Assembly (NCBI RefSeq): GCF_018736085.1
Contig: NZ_CP076134.1
Span: 496,001-560,000, forward strand
Direction of reading: 5' to 3'
Length of the DNA stretch: 64,000 bases
DNA from: Bradyrhizobium sediminis
Lineage (GTDB): Bacteria; Pseudomonadota; Alphaproteobacteria; Rhizobiales; Xanthobacteraceae
Shown: positions 15,575 through 27,292 of the stretch, one piece after another
Numbering within the stretch: position 1 is the stretch's first letter
Layout: each line of letters starts with the position of its first letter
Notes under the pieces: generated by a model
The model's input: the letters and a program-made list of their open reading frames with translations, nothing else
Database searches by the model: none
Told to the model about the DNA's origin: nothing
Made by a program: the position numbers and the translations under genes

Positions 15575-16921
15575 ATGAACATAAACACCTCTCCCGACGT
15601 GATCGGCCGGAGCTCCGTCAATATCACGCCGGGCTACATGTCCGGCTTCGGCAACAGCTTCGAGACCGAGGCGCTGCCCGGCGCGCTGCCGATCGGGCGC
15701 AACTCGCCGCAGCGTTGCGCCTATGGGCTCTATGCCGAGCAACTCTCGGGCTCGCCGTTCACGGCGCCGCGCGGCAGCAATGAGCGCTCCTGGCTCTATC
15801 GCATCAGGCCGTCGGTGAAACATTCCGGCCGCTTCGCCAGGGTCGATGCCGGGCTGTGGCGCACCGCGCCGTGCTTCGAGCAGGAAATATCGGTCGAGCA
15901 GTTGCGCTGGGACCCGGCGCCGATTCCGAAGGAAGACAAGACCTTCCTGCAGGGCGTGCAGACCATGACGACGGCGGGCGACGCCAACACGCAAGCAGGC
16001 ATGGCGGCGCATGTCTACCTCATCACCAAATCGATGGTCGATCAGCATTTCTACAATGCCGACGGCGAGATGATGTTCGTGCCGCAGCAGGGAAGCCTGC
16101 GCTTCGTCACCGAGTTCGGGCGGATCGATGCCGGGCCTGCCGAGATCGTGGTGATCCCGCGCGGCGTCAAGTTCCGCGTCGAACTGTCAGGCGGTCCGGC
16201 GCGCGGCTATCTCTGCGAGAATTACGGCGGCGCCTTCACGCTGCCGGAGCGCGGCCCGATCGGCGCCAATTGCCTCGCCAATCCGCGCGATTTCCTCACG
16301 CCGGTCGCGGCCTACGAGGACAAGGACACGCCGACCGAACTGTTCGTGAAATGGGGCGGCTCGCTGTTCAAGACCACGCTGCCGCATTCGCCGATCGACG
16401 TCGTCGCCTGGCACGGCAATTACGCGCCGTATAAATACGATTTGCGCACCTTCTCGCCGGTCGGCGCGGTCGGTTTCGACCATCCTGATCCGTCGATCTT
16501 CACGGTGCTGACGGCGCCTTCGGAAACCCCGGGCACCGCCAACATCGACTTCGTCATCTTCCCGGAGCGCTGGATGGTGGCGGAAAACACCTTTCGTCCG
16601 CCGTGGTATCACATAAATATCATGTCGGAATTCATGGGGCTGATCTACGGCGTCTACGATGCCAAGCCGCAAGGCTTCACGCCCGGCGGCATCAGCCTGC
16701 ACAACATGATGCTGCCGCACGGCCCGGACCGCGAGGCCTTCGACCATGCCAGCAACGGCGAATTGAAGCCGGTCAAGCTGACCGGCACCATGGCCTTCAT
16801 GTTCGAGACGCGCTTTCCCCAGCGCATCACCGCGCATGCGGCGAAGTCGTCGACATTGCAGCACGATTACGCGGATTGCTGGAAGGGACTGGAAAAGCGG
16901 TTCGATCCGAACAAGCCGTAG
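15575..16921 (+). CDS. hmgA: Homogentisate 1,2-dioxygenase
   Basis: The start at 15575 is set by AAGGAGG at 15562-15568; an in-frame ATG two codons earlier is too close to it. The 448-residue length is normal for the enzyme. It opens the ring of homogentisate to maleylacetoacetate using ferrous iron. Recognisable segments are [17 protein letters not shown] at the start, [18 protein letters not shown], and the C-terminal cupin region [15 protein letters not shown] with [12 protein letters not shown]. FahA lies downstream and HppD is further on, so the central tyrosine/phenylalanine pathway is largely in one place. Confidence 0.97.
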   Translation: MNINTSPDVIGRSSVNITPGYMSGFGNSFETEALPGALPIGRNSPQRCAYGLYAEQLSGSPFTAPRGSNERSWLYRIRPSVKHSGRFARVDAGLWRTAPCFEQEISVEQLRWDPAPIPKEDKTFLQGVQTMTTAGDANTQAGMAAHVYLITKSMVDQHFYNADGEMMFVPQQGSLRFVTEFGRIDAGPAEIVVIPRGVKFRVELSGGPARGYLCENYGGAFTLPERGPIGANCLANPRDFLTPVAAYEDKDTPTELFVKWGGSLFKTTLPHSPIDVVAWHGNYAPYKYDLRTFSPVGAVGFDHPDPSIFTVLTAPSETPGTANIDFVIFPERWMVAENTFRPPWYHINIMSEFMGLIYGVYDAKPQGFTPGGISLHNMMLPHGPDREAFDHASNGELKPVKLTGTMAFMFETRFPQRITAHAAKSSTLQHDYADCWKGLEKRFDPNKP

Positions 16922-16941
16922 GTTCCGACCCATTCCCTGAG

Positions 16942-17047
16942 CGTCATTCCGGGGCATCGCGCCGCGATGAACCCGGAATCTCGAGGTTCCCCCGATGTGC
17001 AATTGCACATCTGAGGTCTGCGCCTGGCGGCGCATCCCGGAATGACG
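16942..17047. repeat. Intergenic repeat, family B, copy 2 (inverted)
   Basis: It is bounded by CGTCATTCCGGGGC and CCCGGAATGACG with the palindrome GATGTGCAATTGCACATC at 16994-17011. Compared with copy 1 its core is in the opposite orientation (the CTGAGG word follows the palindrome). It separates hmgA from fahA. Confidence 0.8.
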
Positions 17048-17073
17048 GTGAACAACAAGCAGGACCGACAAAT

Positions 17074-18348
17074 TTGCCCCACCCCAACGATCCCACCCTT
17101 CGCTCCTTCATCCCAGTCGATCCCGCTTCCGACTTCCCGATCCAGAACCTGCCTTACGGCGTGTTCTCGACCGCCGCCGCGCCTGCACCCCGAGTCGGGG
17201 TCGCGATCGGCGATCATGTTCTCGATCTCGCGGTGCTGGAGGGGGAAGGGCTGATCGATCTCGCGCCGGCCTTCGACGTATTCGCGCAAGGCTCGCTCAA
17301 CGCTTTCATGGCATTGGGGCCTAAGGTGTGGTCGCGTACCCGGGCGCGAATCAGCGAGCTATTGCGTCACGACAATCCGCAGCTGCGCGATAACAAGATC
17401 CTGCGCTCCAGCGCGCTGGTGCCGATGGCGGACGCCAGGCTGCACCTGCCGATCGCGGTCGCCGGCTACACCGATTTCTATTCGTCGAAGGAACACGCCA
17501 CCAATGTCGGCGTCATGTTCCGCGGCAAGGACAACGCGCTGCAGCCGAACTGGCTGCACATGCCGATCGCCTATAACGGCCGCGCCTCCACGGTCGTGGT
17601 CTCCGGCACCAAAGTGCGCCGGCCGCGCGGCCAGTTGAAGCCGCCGAGCGCCGAGGTGCCGAGTTTTGGACCGTGCAAGCGGCTCGACTTCGAGCTGGAA
17701 ATGGGCGTGGTGGTCGGCCAATCCTCGGTGATGGGCGAGATGCTCACCGAGAAGCAGGCGGAGGCGATGATCTTCGGCTTCGTGATGCTGAACGACTGGA
17801 GCGCGCGCGATATCCAGCAATGGGAGTACGTGCCGCTCGGGCCGTTCCAGGCCAAGGCCTTTGCGACCTCGATCAGCCCGTGGATCGTCACCCGCGAAGC
17901 GCTGGAGCCGTTCCGCGTTCAGGGCCCGGTGCAGGATCCGGCGCCGCTGCCGTATCTGCGGCAGACCGAGCCCAACAATTACGACCTGCAGCTCGACGTC
18001 GCCCTGCGCGCGGCGCAAATGAATGAAGCCGCCAACATCTGCCGCACCAACTTCAAATACATGTACTGGTCCTCGGTGCAGCAACTGGTGCACCACGCCT
18101 CATCCGGCTGCGCCATGAACGTCGGCGATCTCTTAGGGAGCGGCACCATCTCCGGCCCGGACAAGCACCAGCGCGGCAGCCTCCTGGAAATCAGCTGGAA
18201 CGGCACCGAACCGGTCGAGCTGGCTGGTGGCGTCAAGCGGACGTTTCTCGAAGACGGCGATTCGCTCAGCTTCCACGGCTGGTGCCAGGGCGACGGCTAC
18301 CGTGTCGGCTTCGGCGAGGTCGAGGGGACGATCGTGGCGGCGGAATGA
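17074..18348 (+). CDS. fahA: Fumarylacetoacetase
   Basis: No ATG fits the start of the conserved frame, so I place initiation at the TTG at 17074 (LPHPNDPTLRSFIPVD). The next in-frame ATG would cut into the N-terminal domain. The 424-residue enzyme hydrolyses fumarylacetoacetate to fumarate and acetoacetate, the last step of the homogentisate pathway. The N-terminal SH3-like domain is followed by the catalytic FAH domain with DFYSSKEHATNVGVMFRG (catalytic His), LDFELEMGVVVGQ (acidic metal ligands) and LNDWSARDIQQWEYVPLGPF. A maleylacetoacetate isomerase gene is not seen nearby. Confidence 0.95.
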   Translation: MPHPNDPTLRSFIPVDPASDFPIQNLPYGVFSTAAAPAPRVGVAIGDHVLDLAVLEGEGLIDLAPAFDVFAQGSLNAFMALGPKVWSRTRARISELLRHDNPQLRDNKILRSSALVPMADARLHLPIAVAGYTDFYSSKEHATNVGVMFRGKDNALQPNWLHMPIAYNGRASTVVVSGTKVRRPRGQLKPPSAEVPSFGPCKRLDFELEMGVVVGQSSVMGEMLTEKQAEAMIFGFVMLNDWSARDIQQWEYVPLGPFQAKAFATSISPWIVTREALEPFRVQGPVQDPAPLPYLRQTEPNNYDLQLDVALRAAQMNEAANICRTNFKYMYWSSVQQLVHHASSGCAMNVGDLLGSGTISGPDKHQRGSLLEISWNGTEPVELAGGVKRTFLEDGDSLSFHGWCQGDGYRVGFGEVEGTIVAAE

Positions 18349-18354
18349 CTTTGC

Positions 18355-18439
18355 CGTCATTGCGAGGAGCGATAGCGACGAAGCAATCCATCGCGCCGCA
18401 GGCGGAAAGGTGGATTGCTTCGCTTCGCTCGCAATGACG
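18355..18439. repeat. Intergenic inverted repeat, family C, copy 2
   Basis: CGTCATTGCGAGGAGCG at the left and CGCTCGCAATGACG at the right are inverted, with GAAGCAATCC and GGATTGCTTC inside. It lies between the convergent fahA and DUF1272 genes and may act as a bidirectional terminator. Confidence 0.7.
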
Positions 18440-18450
18440 ATGTGGGCGCG

Positions 18451-18762
18451 TCAGCGCATCTCCGGCGCAATATTCCGCAGCTTCGCCGAATGCGCGGCGA
18501 CCTCGTCGGGGCTGTATTTGAGGTGCACGCGCTTGTCCGACGGCGGATGCTTCTGCACGGATACGCCGGGCCGCCATTCATTCGCGGGGCGGATCGGCCG
18601 CGGCACGAAACCGCCGCCGCAGTTCGGGCATACATTGTGGAGCCTGGTCTCCACGCAGTCCGCGCAGAACGTGCATTCGTAAGAGCAGATCCGTGCTTCC
18701 GTTGAATTGGGCGGCAGGTCCTTGTCGCAATATTCGCAGTTCGGCCGGAGTTGCAGCACCAT
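18451..18762 (-). CDS. DUF1272 zinc-ribbon-like protein
   Basis: This 103-residue protein has three cysteine clusters (CEYCDKDL near residue 9, CTFCADCVE near 31, and CPNCGGGF near 45) that could bind zinc. The first 60 residues match the DUF1272 pattern MVLQLRPNCEYCDKDLPP; the Arg/Lys-rich tail is variable. The function is unknown. It is transcribed away from fahA and shares its strand with the Lrp-type gene. Confidence 0.85.
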   Translation of the reverse strand: MVLQLRPNCEYCDKDLPPNSTEARICSYECTFCADCVETRLHNVCPNCGGGFVPRPIRPANEWRPGVSVQKHPPSDKRVHLKYSPDEVAAHSAKLRNIAPEMR

Positions 18763-18858
18763 GGGTGTCTCGTCAGGTTGAGGCGAGGCGGATCATTGCA
18801 AATCGGCGGCTTGATTCGAATGCCGAATCTCCCTCGATTTCGGCCATCTCCCTCGAAA

Positions 18859-19302
18859 TTACCGCGCCAATTCCTTGAGCGGCAGCCTTGCGCTCTCCTT
18901 CAACCGGTCCAGCACGATCGAGGAGCGGACATGCGCCACGCTCTGGTGCGGCATCAGCACGTTGTTGACGATGTCCGACAGGCTCTTGAGGTCGCGCAGC
19001 ACCGCTTTCAACAGATAGTCGGCGTCCCCGGTCAGCGAATAGGCCTCCTGGATATCGTCAACGCGGTTGACCAGCGCGCGAAACTTCTTCGCATTGTCGG
19101 GCGAGTGGGTCGCGAGCGTAATCTGAATGAAGGCGATGACGTTGAAGCCGAGCGCCTCGGCGGCGAGGTCGGCGTGATAGCCGGCGATCAGCTTTTCCTC
19201 CTCCAGCCGCATGCGCCGCCGTGAGCATTGCGAGGCCGACAGGCCGGCCAGATCGGCGAGCTGCTGGTTGGTCAGGCGGCCGTCATCCTGCAGCGCGCTC
19301 AA
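18859..19302 (-). CDS. Lrp/AsnC family regulator with a damaged 5' end
   Basis: The protein has an Lrp winged helix (GRLTNQQLADLAGLSASQCS) and a RAM/AsnC ligand domain (about residues 60-147). The frame continues upstream as VDAFDLKIL, the usual start of the family, and reaches ATG-ATC-TAG at 19335-19327. An in-frame TAG therefore separates the natural ATG from the body. What remains begins at a TTG (19302), giving 147 residues that lack half of the first helix. It is divergent from hppD, with a palindrome between them, so it likely senses an aromatic amino acid and controls hppD if still functional. Confidence 0.8.
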   Translation of the reverse strand: MSALQDDGRLTNQQLADLAGLSASQCSRRRMRLEEEKLIAGYHADLAAEALGFNVIAFIQITLATHSPDNAKKFRALVNRVDDIQEAYSLTGDADYLLKAVLRDLKSLSDIVNNVLMPHQSVAHVRSSIVLDRLKESARLPLKELAR

Positions 19303-19354
19303 TATCTTGAGGTCAAAGGCGTCGACCTAGATCATGCGCGAAAATCCTGATTTG

Positions 19355-19369
19355 TGCACGAACCGTGCA
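19355..19369. promoter_or_regulatory. Palindrome in the Lrp-hppD divergent region
   Basis: TGCACG-AAC-CGTGCA is a perfect 6-bp inverted repeat with a 3-bp spacer, about 90 bases before the hppD ATG and 20 bases before the ancestral start of the Lrp gene. A related TTTGCACGCACATTGC follows at about 19393-19408. It is a candidate operator. Confidence 0.5.
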
Positions 19370-19459
19370 TGATGTGGCGACATTGCCAACCATTTGCACG
19401 CACATTGCGCCTCCGGCGACCGACTATTCAAGCTTCAAATCAGGGGAGATTCGCCAGCC

Positions 19460-20578
19460 ATGGGTCCATTTCCGCACGACGCGCCGGCGGCCGCGATATC
19501 AGCCGACAATCCCATGGGCACCGACGGCTTCGAGTTCGTCGAATATGCCCATCCTCGGCCCGAAGAGCTGCACGCGCTGTTCCGGCTGATGGGCTATGCG
19601 CCGGTCGCCCGCCACCGGACCAAGAAAGTCACGGTCTATCGCCAGGGCGATATCAATTATCTGGTCAACGAGCAGCCGGGCACGCACGGCGCCAACTTCG
19701 TTGCCGCGCACGGACCCTGCGCGCCGTCGATGGCGTTTCGCGTCGTCGACGCAAAGCGGGCCTACGAGCGCGCGCTGTCGCTCGGCGCCGAGCCTGCGGA
19801 CATATCTCCTGTTCAGGAGGTGCTCGATGTCCCCGCCATCAAGGGTATCGGCGGCAGCCTGCTGTATTTCGTCGACCGCTACGGCGCCAAGGGCTCGGCC
19901 TATGACGCCGAGTTCGAATGGACAGGAGCGAAAGATTTGCGGCCGGAGGGTGCCGGGCTGCATTATATCGATCATCTCACCCACAACGTCCATCGCGGCC
20001 GGATGGATGTCTGGACCGGCTTCTACGAAAAACTGTTCAACTTCCGGCAGATCCGCTTCTTCGACATCGAGGGCCGCGCTTCCGGCCTGTTCTCGCGGGC
20101 GCTGACCAGCCCCGACAGCAAGATCCGGATTCCGATCAACGAGGACGCCGGCGATTCCGGACAGATCGAGGAATATCTTAGCGTATATCGCGGCGAGGGC
20201 ATCCAGCACATCGCCTGCGGCTCGAGGGATATCTACCGGACCGTCGAGAGGCTGCGCGCGGATGGCCTGCCGTTCATGCCGTCGCCGCCCGACACTTATT
20301 TCGAGAAGGTCGATGCGCGGCTGCCCGAGCACGGCGAGGACGTCGCCCGGCTGAAGCGCGACGGCATCCTGATCGACGGTGAAGGCGTGGTGGAGGGCGG
20401 CCACACCAAGGTGCTGCTGCAGATCTTTTCCGCCAACGCGATCGGGCCGATCTTCTTCGAGTTCATCCAACGCAAGGGCGATGACGGCTTCGGCGAAGGC
20501 AACTTCAAGGCGCTGTTCGAATCGATCGAGGAAGACCAGATCCGCAGGGGCGTACTGAAGGTGGATAACGCGGCGTAG
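19460..20578 (+). CDS. hppD: 4-hydroxyphenylpyruvate dioxygenase
   Basis: The start at 19460 gives MGPFPHDAPAAAI and 372 residues, the normal bacterial size. The enzyme converts 4-hydroxyphenylpyruvate to homogentisate. Both vicinal-oxygen-chelate domains are present and all three iron ligands can be read: H172 in HYIDHLTHNV, H250 in GIQHIACGS and E334 in IFFEFIQRKG. It supplies the substrate of HmgA. A gene-free stretch with a palindrome separates it from the divergent Lrp-type gene. Confidence 0.96.
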   Translation: MGPFPHDAPAAAISADNPMGTDGFEFVEYAHPRPEELHALFRLMGYAPVARHRTKKVTVYRQGDINYLVNEQPGTHGANFVAAHGPCAPSMAFRVVDAKRAYERALSLGAEPADISPVQEVLDVPAIKGIGGSLLYFVDRYGAKGSAYDAEFEWTGAKDLRPEGAGLHYIDHLTHNVHRGRMDVWTGFYEKLFNFRQIRFFDIEGRASGLFSRALTSPDSKIRIPINEDAGDSGQIEEYLSVYRGEGIQHIACGSRDIYRTVERLRADGLPFMPSPPDTYFEKVDARLPEHGEDVARLKRDGILIDGEGVVEGGHTKVLLQIFSANAIGPIFFEFIQRKGDDGFGEGNFKALFESIEEDQIRRGVLKVDNAA

Positions 20579-20587
20579 GTTTCGCTA

Positions 20588-20704
20588 CGTCATTCCGGGG
20601 CGACGCGAGAGCGTCGAACCTCAGATGTGCAATTGCACATCGGGGAATCTCGCGCCAATTCTTCTGGATTCCGGGTTCGCGCTAACGCGCGCCCCGGAAT
20701 GACG
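20588..20704. repeat. Intergenic repeat, family B, copy 3
   Basis: It is bounded by CGTCATTCCGGGGCG and GCCCCGGAATGACG and has the palindrome GATGTGCAATTGCACATC at 20624-20641. It lies between the convergent hppD and CoA transferase genes. Confidence 0.8.
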
Positions 20705-20712
20705 CTGGAGCG

Positions 20713-21825
20713 TCATCTCCCCGCCTTCCACTCGCTCGCAAGGCTCGCGATGTCAGCCGCTTCCGGCTCGCGGATCGCGGACGGCGTGCGGGAAAAACGC
20801 GGCGCGGGCGCGGGCTGGGTGACGCCGTGGCGCTCGACGAAGATCTTGCGTGCGGCCATGTGCGGATGTTTCGGGGCTTCCGCCATGGTCAGGATCGGCG
20901 CGAAGCAGATATCGGTGCCTTCCATGATCCTGCACCACTCCTCGCGTGTCTTGCTCTTGAACACTTTTGTGAGCTTTTCCTTCAGCGCGGGCCAGGCCTT
21001 GCGGTCCATCTGGGCGTCGAAGGCGGCGTCGGCGAGGCCGGCATGCTGGCGCAGCAGCGCGTAGAATTGCGGCTCGATCGAGCCGATCGAGATGAAATTG
21101 CCGCAGGCGCATTCGTAGACGCCGTAGAAATGCGCGCCGCCGTCGAGGAAATTGCTTTCGCGGCCTTCGCTCCAACGGCCGATCGCGGTCATGTCGAAGA
21201 ACATCGACATCAGCGACGCGGCGCCGTCGCACATCGCGGCGTCCACCACCTGTCCCTTGCCGGACTTCGAGGCTTCCAGCAGGGCGGCGAGCACGCCGAC
21301 CATGAGGTAGAGTGCACCGCCGCCGAAGTCGCCGACCAGGTTGAGCGGCGGCACCGGCTTTTCCTTCGGGCCGATCGCGGCCAGCGCGCCGGTGACCGAG
21401 ATGTAGTTGATGTCATGGCCGGCGGCCTGCGCCAGCGGACCTTCCTGGCCCCATCCGGTCATGCGGCCATAGACCAGGCGCGGATTGCGCGCCTGCACCA
21501 TTTCGGGCCCCAGTCCCAGCCGCTCCATCACGCCGGGACGAAAGCCTTCGATCAGCGCATCGGCATTGGCCAGGAGGTCGAGCACCTGCGCCACCGCGGC
21601 CTTGTCCTTGAGGTCGAGCTCGACCACCTTTCGTCCGCGGCCCGCGACCGACTTCATGTTCTTCTTGGCGCCGACGCGATCGAGCGTGACCACTTCCGCG
21701 CCCATGTCCGCCAGCATCATACAGGCAAAGGGCCCGGGCCCGATGCCGGCGAATTCGACGATGCGGAATCCCGCCAGCGGGCCGGAGGTGCGGGTGGAGG
21801 ATTTGGGGGCTGATTTATCGAGCAC
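20713..21825 (-). CDS. CaiB/BaiF (family III) CoA transferase, alpha-methylacyl-CoA racemase-like
   Basis: The 370-residue protein has the family III pattern: [20 protein letters not shown] at the start, [25 protein letters not shown], and the region [20 protein letters not shown] with the catalytic aspartate in [13 protein letters not shown]. The length and [14 protein letters not shown] are closest to alpha-methylacyl-CoA racemases, which epimerise branched acyl-CoA esters. True CoA transfer is the alternative. It lies downstream of the luciferase-like gene on the same strand with a 30-base gap. Confidence 0.88.
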   Translation of the reverse strand: MLDKSAPKSSTRTSGPLAGFRIVEFAGIGPGPFACMMLADMGAEVVTLDRVGAKKNMKSVAGRGRKVVELDLKDKAAVAQVLDLLANADALIEGFRPGVMERLGLGPEMVQARNPRLVYGRMTGWGQEGPLAQAAGHDINYISVTGALAAIGPKEKPVPPLNLVGDFGGGALYLMVGVLAALLEASKSGKGQVVDAAMCDGAASLMSMFFDMTAIGRWSEGRESNFLDGGAHFYGVYECACGNFISIGSIEPQFYALLRQHAGLADAAFDAQMDRKAWPALKEKLTKVFKSKTREEWCRIMEGTDICFAPILTMAEAPKHPHMAARKIFVERHGVTQPAPAPRFSRTPSAIREPEAADIASLASEWKAGR

Positions 21826-21855
21826 GTTGTTTTTTCCGTTGATGAAGTAGGAGGA

Positions 21856-23172
21856 TTAGGAGGTTGCGGAGGTCTTGCCGCCGTGGCGGGCAGGATCGCT
21901 GAGGGTCACCTTGGCGGCATCGGCCCACAGCTTGGCGTTCTGCTTCTGGCGCTCGGTGGCGGCGCCTTCTTCGGCGATCTTGCGGCCGAGCGCGACATAG
22001 ACCGGAATTTCCTCATCGCGCATCGGCTCCATCGCCTGTTTGCGCGCCATCGCCTTCTCGATATAGGGCGCGAGCTCTTCCTGTTTCTGCTTCTCGCGTT
22101 CGATCTCGCGCTGACGGAATTCCGGCATCACGTCCTTTGCGAACAGCTCGAGCGCCTCGCAGATATGCTTGTGCTGGTTGCGGCCGCCCTGCTGGATGAA
22201 CACGGTCTGGTCGACGCCTGACTCCTCGAAGTGCCGCAGATGGGTCCGCAGCTGGTCCGGCGTGCCGATGCCGTGATCGGCGCCGGCCGGCGGCAGCGCA
22301 TGCCGCGCCTTTTCGAAATTGGCCCAGATGTCGGTGCGGCCCGGTTTGTGTTCGCCGAAGATATAATGATGTGCGAGGCCGTAGCGGAAGAACCGCAGGC
22401 CGTCCTCGCCGCGGCGGCGCGATTCCATCTCGTCCGGATGTACCGAGAAGCCGGTCACCATCGCGACGTTGGGATTGACCGCGTGACCGATCGGCACGCA
22501 TTCCTCCTTGAAGATGCGGTAATAGTCATCGACCCACTGCCTTGCCTCGCGCGGATCGACGAAGGCAAAGGTCAGCGCGCCGATGCCGCAGCGCGCCGCC
22601 ATCTTGATGGTCTCGCGGTTGGAGCAGGCGACCCACAGCGGCGGATGCGGCTTCTGCAGCGGTTTCGGCACCACGTTGCGGCAGGGCATCTCGAAGAACT
22701 CGCCCTTGAAGCCGGGATAGGGGTCCATCGCCATCATGTTGGTGCACTGCTCGACGCCCTCCTTCCACATCCGGCGCTTCTCGACCGGATCGAAGCCGAC
22801 ATTGAAGCCGCCGAGCTCCATCAGGGAGGCGCTCTCGCCGGTGCCGAATTCGACCCGGCCGTTGGAGACGAGGTCCAGCGTCGCGATACGCTCGGCGACC
22901 CGCGCCGGGTGGTTGTATTTCGGCGGCATCAGGCAGATGCCGTGGCCGAGGCGAATCTTCTTGGTGCGCTGCGAGCAGGCCGCGAGGAAGATTTCCGGCG
23001 CGGAGGAGTGCGAATATTCCTCGAGGAAATGGTGCTCGACTTCCCAGGCGTAGTCGATGCCGAGCCTGTCGGCGAGTTCGACCTGGTCGAGCGCCTCCTG
23101 AAACAGCCTGACCTCGTCGCCCTCGTTCCACGGCCGCGGCAATTGGTGCTCGTAGAAAATGCCGAACTTCAT
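21856..23172 (-). CDS. LLM-class (luciferase-like) flavin-dependent oxidoreductase
   Basis: The start is the ATG preceded by GGGAGGAACC, giving MKFGIFYEHQLPRPWNEGD and 438 residues. The TIM-barrel landmarks of bacterial luciferase-like monooxygenases are present: YAWEVEHHFLEEYSHSSAPE, RLGHGICLMPPKYNHPARVA, ERIATLDLVSNGRVEFGTGE. It probably uses reduced flavin from a separate reductase to oxidise a small organic substrate. The C-terminal helical extension is charged (REIEREKQKQEELAPYIEKA). It is on the same strand as a CoA transferase and downstream of the CO-dehydrogenase-like genes. Confidence 0.87.
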   Translation of the reverse strand: MKFGIFYEHQLPRPWNEGDEVRLFQEALDQVELADRLGIDYAWEVEHHFLEEYSHSSAPEIFLAACSQRTKKIRLGHGICLMPPKYNHPARVAERIATLDLVSNGRVEFGTGESASLMELGGFNVGFDPVEKRRMWKEGVEQCTNMMAMDPYPGFKGEFFEMPCRNVVPKPLQKPHPPLWVACSNRETIKMAARCGIGALTFAFVDPREARQWVDDYYRIFKEECVPIGHAVNPNVAMVTGFSVHPDEMESRRRGEDGLRFFRYGLAHHYIFGEHKPGRTDIWANFEKARHALPPAGADHGIGTPDQLRTHLRHFEESGVDQTVFIQQGGRNQHKHICEALELFAKDVMPEFRQREIEREKQKQEELAPYIEKAMARKQAMEPMRDEEIPVYVALGRKIAEEGAATERQKQNAKLWADAAKVTLSDPARHGGKTSATS

Positions 23173-23381
23173 GGTTCCTCCCGGGAGCCGCGCATTCCGC
23201 AAAGGTGGGTACCGGTTTTGCGATCAGAATACGCGCAAGATTATTTCGTTTAATTAGTTGATTAGCTAAATTGTCTCGCCTTGTGGGCAGCGTGGCAAGC
23301 GTCTTTTGACCGCAATGGTGGCAAATGCAGAGCGGCGCGCTGCTAGCGCGCCGCTTGCATGAGCCTTGTGTTTAGACGCTA

Positions 23382-24182
23382 TCAGCCGGCGGCGGTCACC
23401 GCGCGTTGCGCCATCACTTTGATCAGATTGGCGCGATAGTCCGACGAGCCATGGATATCGCTCATCAGGCCATCAGCGGAAATCTTGACGCCGTCGAGCG
23501 CGCTCGCCGACCAGTTGGCCTTCAGCGCCGCCTCGATCGCCGGCACCCGCATCACGCCGCTCTGCGAGGCGCCGGTGGCGGCGACGCGGACGTCGCCCGC
23601 CTTGGTCTTGACCACGAACACGCCGGTCAGCGCGAAGCGCGATGCCGGATGCGGGAACTTGGAATACCCCGCCTTGGCCGGAACCGGGAACGACACCTGG
23701 GTGATGATCTCGCCGTCCGCCAGCGCGGTCGAGAACAGGCCCTTGAAGAACTCGTCGGCGGAGATCGAGCGCTTGTTGGTCTTCACGGTGGCGCCGAGGG
23801 CGAGCACCGCCGCCGGATAGTCCGCCGCCGGATCGTTGTTGGCGATCGAGCCGCCGATGGTGCCGCGATGGCGCACGGCCGGATCGCCGATCTGCGAGGC
23901 CAGATGGGCGAGCGCGGCGATGGCCTTTTGCACAGGGCCGCTGGTGGCGACGTCGTAATGCGTCGTCGCCGCCTTGATGGTCAGCATGTCCCCGGAAGCC
24001 TCAATGCCGATCAGGTCCTTGAGTTTGCCGAGATCGATCACGTCGGATGGCGAGGCCAGCCGCTGCTTCATGACCGGGACCAGGGTGTGGCCGCCGGCGA
24101 GATACTTCGACTCCTTGCCCTTCGAAAACAGTGCTGCCGCTTCGTCGACGGAAGAGGGGCGATGATAAGTGGTCTCGTACAT
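23382..24182 (-). CDS. CO/xanthine dehydrogenase-like FAD subunit (CoxM type)
   Basis: I start at MYETTYHRPSSVDEA, preceded by CAGGGAGCAA. The 266-residue protein has the FAD-binding motifs of medium subunits: KYLAGGHTLVPVMKQRL and the second motif TIGGSIANNDPAADYPAA. It passes electrons from the iron-sulfur subunit to an acceptor. It is the last gene of an S-L-M set and is separated from the large subunit by a family B repeat, so it may be transcribed less than the other two. Confidence 0.92.
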   Translation of the reverse strand: MYETTYHRPSSVDEAAALFSKGKESKYLAGGHTLVPVMKQRLASPSDVIDLGKLKDLIGIEASGDMLTIKAATTHYDVATSGPVQKAIAALAHLASQIGDPAVRHRGTIGGSIANNDPAADYPAAVLALGATVKTNKRSISADEFFKGLFSTALADGEIITQVSFPVPAKAGYSKFPHPASRFALTGVFVVKTKAGDVRVAATGASQSGVMRVPAIEAALKANWSASALDGVKISADGLMSDIHGSSDYRANLIKVMAQRAVTAAG

Positions 24183-24218
24183 GGTGTTGCTCCCTGTAAC
24201 TTTCCCTTTGACCCTCTC

Positions 24219-24342
24219 CGTCATTCCGGGATGCGCGCCTTGCGCGCAGACCCGGAATCTCGAGAGGTCTAGCCGAGTTTCAGATTCTCAGATGTGCAAT
24301 TGCACATCCTAGTTCGACGCTTCGCGTCGCCCCGGAATGACG
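24219..24342. repeat. Intergenic repeat, family B, copy 4
   Basis: It is bounded by CGTCATTCCGGGATGCG and CGCCCCGGAATGACG with the palindrome GATGTGCAATTGCACATC at 24291-24308. It ends 4 bases before the stop of the large-subunit gene, that is, inside an operon. Confidence 0.8.
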
Positions 24343-24346
24343 AATG

Positions 24347-26686
<2,340 letters not shown>

Positions 26687-26791
26687 CGCATCTCTCCCTG
26701 TCGGACCGCATCGCCGGCGCCAAAATGCTGTGGGCGCAGACCGCAGTCGGTTTTTCCGAATTCCGAAGCTCTCGTCGTGCAGGACGCGGGA

Positions 26792-27292
26792 CTATTCCGC
26801 CGCCTGCGCGACCTTCATGCGGCCGGCGGCGTCGAGCACCGATTTGACGATATTGTGGTAGCCGGTGCAGCGGCAGATGTTGCCTTCCAGCTCGTGCCGG
26901 ACGGTGGCCTCGTCGAGCTTGCCGCCAGATCCTTGAGAATGATGGCGGTTGACGATGTCGATCGCCGACATGATCATGCCCGGCGTGCAGTAGCCGCACT
27001 GCAGTCCGTGATTGTCGCGGAAAGCGGCCTGCATCGGATGCAATTCGTCGCCCTTCGAGATGCCCTCGATGGTGGTGACATTGCTGCCTGCGGCTTGTCC
27101 CGCCAGCACGGTGCATGACTTGACCGCCTTGCCGTCGATATGGACGACGCAGGAGCCGCACTGGCTGGTGTCGCAGCCGACGTGGGTGCCGGTCAGGTTC
27201 AGTTGCTCGCGCAGGAGATGGACAAGGAGAGTCCGATCCTCGACCTCGGCCGACACGGCCTTGCCGTTCACTGTCAATTTGACTGTAGACAC
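26792..27292 (-). CDS. (2Fe-2S) small subunit of a CO/xanthine dehydrogenase-like enzyme (CoxS type)
   Basis: I start at the GTG (27292) preceded by GGGAGG, giving 166 residues beginning [13 protein letters not shown]. The N-terminal plant-ferredoxin-type domain has its four cysteines ([20 protein letters not shown]), and the second helical domain has [10 protein letters not shown] and [12 protein letters not shown]. It carries two 2Fe-2S clusters linking the Mo site and FAD. It is the first gene of the S-L-M operon. Confidence 0.93.
   Translation of the reverse strand: MSTVKLTVNGKAVSAEVEDRTLLVHLLREQLNLTGTHVGCDTSQCGSCVVHIDGKAVKSCTVLAGQAAGSNVTTIEGISKGDELHPMQAAFRDNHGLQCGYCTPGMIMSAIDIVNRHHSQGSGGKLDEATVRHELEGNICRCTGYHNIVKSVLDAAGRMKVAQAAE

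Noticed and set aside
14484..18439. CRISPR-like array from the repeated CGTCATTGCGAG units
   Set aside because: Only two inverted copies nearly 4 kb apart; no regular spacers and no cas genes. They are dispersed hairpin repeats.
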